From: Paracoccus sp. (in: a-proteobacteria)
Lineage (GTDB): Bacteria; Pseudomonadota; Alphaproteobacteria; Rhodobacterales; Rhodobacteraceae
NCBI RefSeq assembly: GCF_030538695.1
Contig: NZ_JAUNTN010000016.1
Location: 1-64,000, forward strand
Length of the DNA stretch: 64,000 nucleotides
Reading direction: 5' to 3'
How positions within the stretch are numbered: the stretch's first letter is position 1; every line of letters starts with the position of its first letter. Below are positions 62,976-64,000 of this stretch, in pieces. The notes under the pieces were generated by a model, which had not been told where the DNA came from, did no database searches, and saw nothing but the letters and a program-made list of their open reading frames with translations. The position numbers were made by a program, and so were the translations under genes.

Positions 62976-63002
62976 CCCAAACCCGCCAGAATCGGAATAA
63001 TC

Positions 63003-63338
63003 ATGCTGACCATCATCGCCACCGCCCTGACCCTGACCGGCTACACAATCGTTGACGGCGACACGCTGCGTCACGATGGCCGCGACCTGCGGCTTTGGGG
63101 GATCGACGCGCCAGAGCGTCAACGGCCCGGCGGTCAGGCAGCCCGGCGAATGCTGGATCGGATCACGGACGGCCAGCCGCTGACCTGCGACACCATCCAC
63201 ATCGACCGATACAACCGCCCGGTTGTGCGCTGCGCGACCCCAGCCGGGGTTGATCCGGCCTGTGAGATGGTGCGCAGCGGCCACGCCCGCGACTGGCCCC
63301 GCTACAGCGGCGGGCATTATGCAGGCTGCGGGCGGTAA
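63003..63338 (+). CDS. Small thermonuclease-like (SNase) protein
   Basis: This 111-residue protein has the staphylococcal-nuclease core: TIVDGDTLRHDGRDLRLWGIDAPERQ with the calcium-binding and catalytic Asp/Arg/Glu positions (D19, D21, R30, D35, E38), and DRYNRPVVRC with the second-motif arginine. The N-terminal ten residues are hydrophobic and could be a weak signal. Such short nucleases are frequent in phages and plasmids. I use the ATG at 63003, as upstream TTG starts add non-family residues. Confidence 0.85.
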   Translation: MLTIIATALTLTGYTIVDGDTLRHDGRDLRLWGIDAPERQRPGGQAARRMLDRITDGQPLTCDTIHIDRYNRPVVRCATPAGVDPACEMVRSGHARDWPRYSGGHYAGCGR

Positions 63339-63366
63339 AAAAAAATCGCATCAGGTGCATTTTCTC

Positions 63367-63397
63367 ACTTGCATTACTAACATTGTGCAAGTATAAC
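63367..63397 (+). promoter_or_regulatory. Promoter with dyad operator in the integrated element
   Basis: TTGCAT (63369-63374) and TATAAC (63392-63397) have ideal 17-base spacing. ACTTGCA (63367-63373) and TGCAAGT (63386-63392) are perfect inverted arms that overlap both promoter boxes, as expected for a dimeric repressor. Confidence 0.6.
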
Positions 63398-63402
63398 TAA
63401 TT

Positions 63403-63421
63403 TATCAGCAGAGAGCTGATA
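63403..63421 (+). other. Leader hairpin upstream of the 63460 gene
   Basis: TATCAGC, loop AGAGA, GCTGATA: a perfect 7-bp stem within the predicted mRNA leader, starting 6 bases after the -10 box. It could be a second operator or an mRNA stabiliser. Confidence 0.45.
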
Positions 63422-63459
63422 CGGGACGCACCGCCGCACGGGTGCAGGAGACTAAGACC

Positions 63460-63813
63460 ATGGACATCAAGATCATCGCCCCTGCCTTTGCAACCGTCCA
63501 GTTTGAAACCACCTGCGACACCCCGGCCCTGACCGGATCGGAAAAGCAGATCGCGTGGGCCGAAAAAATCCGGGCCAAGCGGACCGAGGAACTGAATACG
63601 CTGGTCAGCGACACGATTCACGGGATGGTCAAAACCAAGATGATTTTTTCGGACGACGCCGCGCGGATCGCCGCCGCCGAAGCCGCTATCGCTAAGTTTT
63701 TGGACCTCGCTGGCGCCGCCATCAACCGCGTTATGACCGAAACCAGCGCCGCCGCTTGGATTGACCAGCGCGACACCCCGACCCGCAAAGTGTTCGGAGC
63801 GCCCGGCCAATGA
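63460..63813 (+). CDS. Unknown element-encoded protein with LTGSEKQIAWAEKIR motif
   Basis: This 117-residue, mostly helical protein contains PALTGSEKQIAWAEKIRAKR, a short motif I recall from many small mobile-element proteins of unknown function. The second half is alanine-rich helix, with no signal or membrane segment. The ATG at 63460 follows AGGAG by 9 bases; a GTG at 63442 is an alternative. It has its own promoter and overlaps the next start by 4 bases. Confidence 0.7.
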   Translation: MDIKIIAPAFATVQFETTCDTPALTGSEKQIAWAEKIRAKRTEELNTLVSDTIHGMVKTKMIFSDDAARIAAAEAAIAKFLDLAGAAINRVMTETSAAAWIDQRDTPTRKVFGAPGQ

Positions 63814-64000
63814 TTAAGACCATCGCAACCATCGCTGATCGGCAGGCCATGCCGATCAGCACCATTACGGTCGCCGCCCCGCTGGGGGCTGCCATTGGAA
63901 ATATTGTGATCCAATGGGCAGGGATGCAACCGGCCAGCGCCAACGAGGCCGACAACCTGCCCAATAGCGTGACGGCCATCGAGATGGAAAAGCCCGCGCC
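63810..64000 (+). CDS. Unknown element-encoded protein, 5' part only
   Basis: The ATG at 63810 overlaps the previous stop (ATGA) and the frame stays open to the window end, 63 full codons. It reads MIKTIATIADRQAMPISTIT and on through AGMQPASANEADNLPNSVTA. I recognise no family. The coupling suggests co-expression with the preceding gene. Confidence 0.6.
   Translation, partial: MIKTIATIADRQAMPISTITVAAPLGAAIGNIVIQWAGMQPASANEADNLPNSVTAIEMEKPA

Larger units (their letters stand above)
62884..64000. mobile_element. Left edge of an integrated element, probably phage-like (continues past the window)
   Basis: From the broken glycosyltransferase onward, sequence character changes: an AT-rich 100-base stretch, inverted repeats, a small thermonuclease gene, a promoter with dyad operators, and tightly packed small unknown genes. 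No integrase, transposase or structural gene is visible inside the window, so the type (Mu-like phage, other prophage or ICE) is undecided. The exact end is uncertain by a few bases. Confidence 0.6.

Overview
The window is high-GC alphaproteobacterial chromosome and most resembles a Paracoccus-type member of the Rhodobacteraceae. The best single clue is a periplasmic cytochrome c550 gene directly followed by a CtaDII-like aa3 oxidase subunit I gene, an arrangement I recall from Paracoccus denitrificans. A taurine cluster with TauXY and Xsc, the PHB genes phaA-phaB, a GapR (DUF2312) gene and many family-5 and PotABCD-type ABC importers fit the same group. I ran no database search; every assignment comes from reading motifs, lengths and gene order.

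Layout. 1-7922: end of a DapA-family gene, an RraA-family aldolase and an alpha-ketoglutarate-semialdehyde dehydrogenase, then a complete five-gene family-5 ABC importer, all on +. This looks like one regulon for a sugar acid or hydroxyproline-like compound. 8303-13835 (minus): argH, a 46-codon LptM-like lipoprotein gene, a small membrane protein, lysA and a large TIGR02302/DUF4175 membrane protein. 13857-15869: TlpA-like thioredoxin, 3-methyladenine glycosylase tag and an EAL-domain protein. 15951-17938: phaA and phaB. 18175-27473: taurine catabolism: exporter tauZ, xsc, tauY, tauX, TRAP transporter tauM-tauL-tauK and the divergent MocR-type regulator tauR, with a tandem operator at the tauR start. 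No pta is present.

27601-37056: an M20 amidohydrolase, ZinT, and a second family-5 importer (one fused ATPase gene facing two tandem binding-protein genes and two permeases). 37140-42566: tRNA-Thr, a hypothetical protein, gapR, a YeeE/YedE pair with a sulfide-type (SqrR/BigR) operator inside its promoter, dtd, a DEAD-box helicase and tdk. 42642-48156: the housekeeping string dacA-like, tmk, holB, tatD, an MBL phosphodiesterase gene and an AEC transporter. 48153-54965 (minus): a PotABCD-type importer with three tandem binding-protein genes. 55118-62898: tRNA-Leu, lipB, cycA, ctaD, small genes, cytochrome b561, yqeY, carA and a glycosyltransferase.

The glycosyltransferase stops after 349 codons, just as its catalytic domain begins. 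From there to the window end the DNA changes: AT-rich sequence with inverted repeats, a small thermonuclease gene, a promoter with a palindromic operator and two unrecognised small genes. I read this as the left edge of an integrated element, probably phage-like, that has disrupted the glycosyltransferase. A second recurring feature is a dispersed intergenic element (GC-rich hairpin, then GATATTT, then GACAAAAGAT) present about nine times, once as a near-perfect head-to-head palindrome and once apparently read into the start of a protein.
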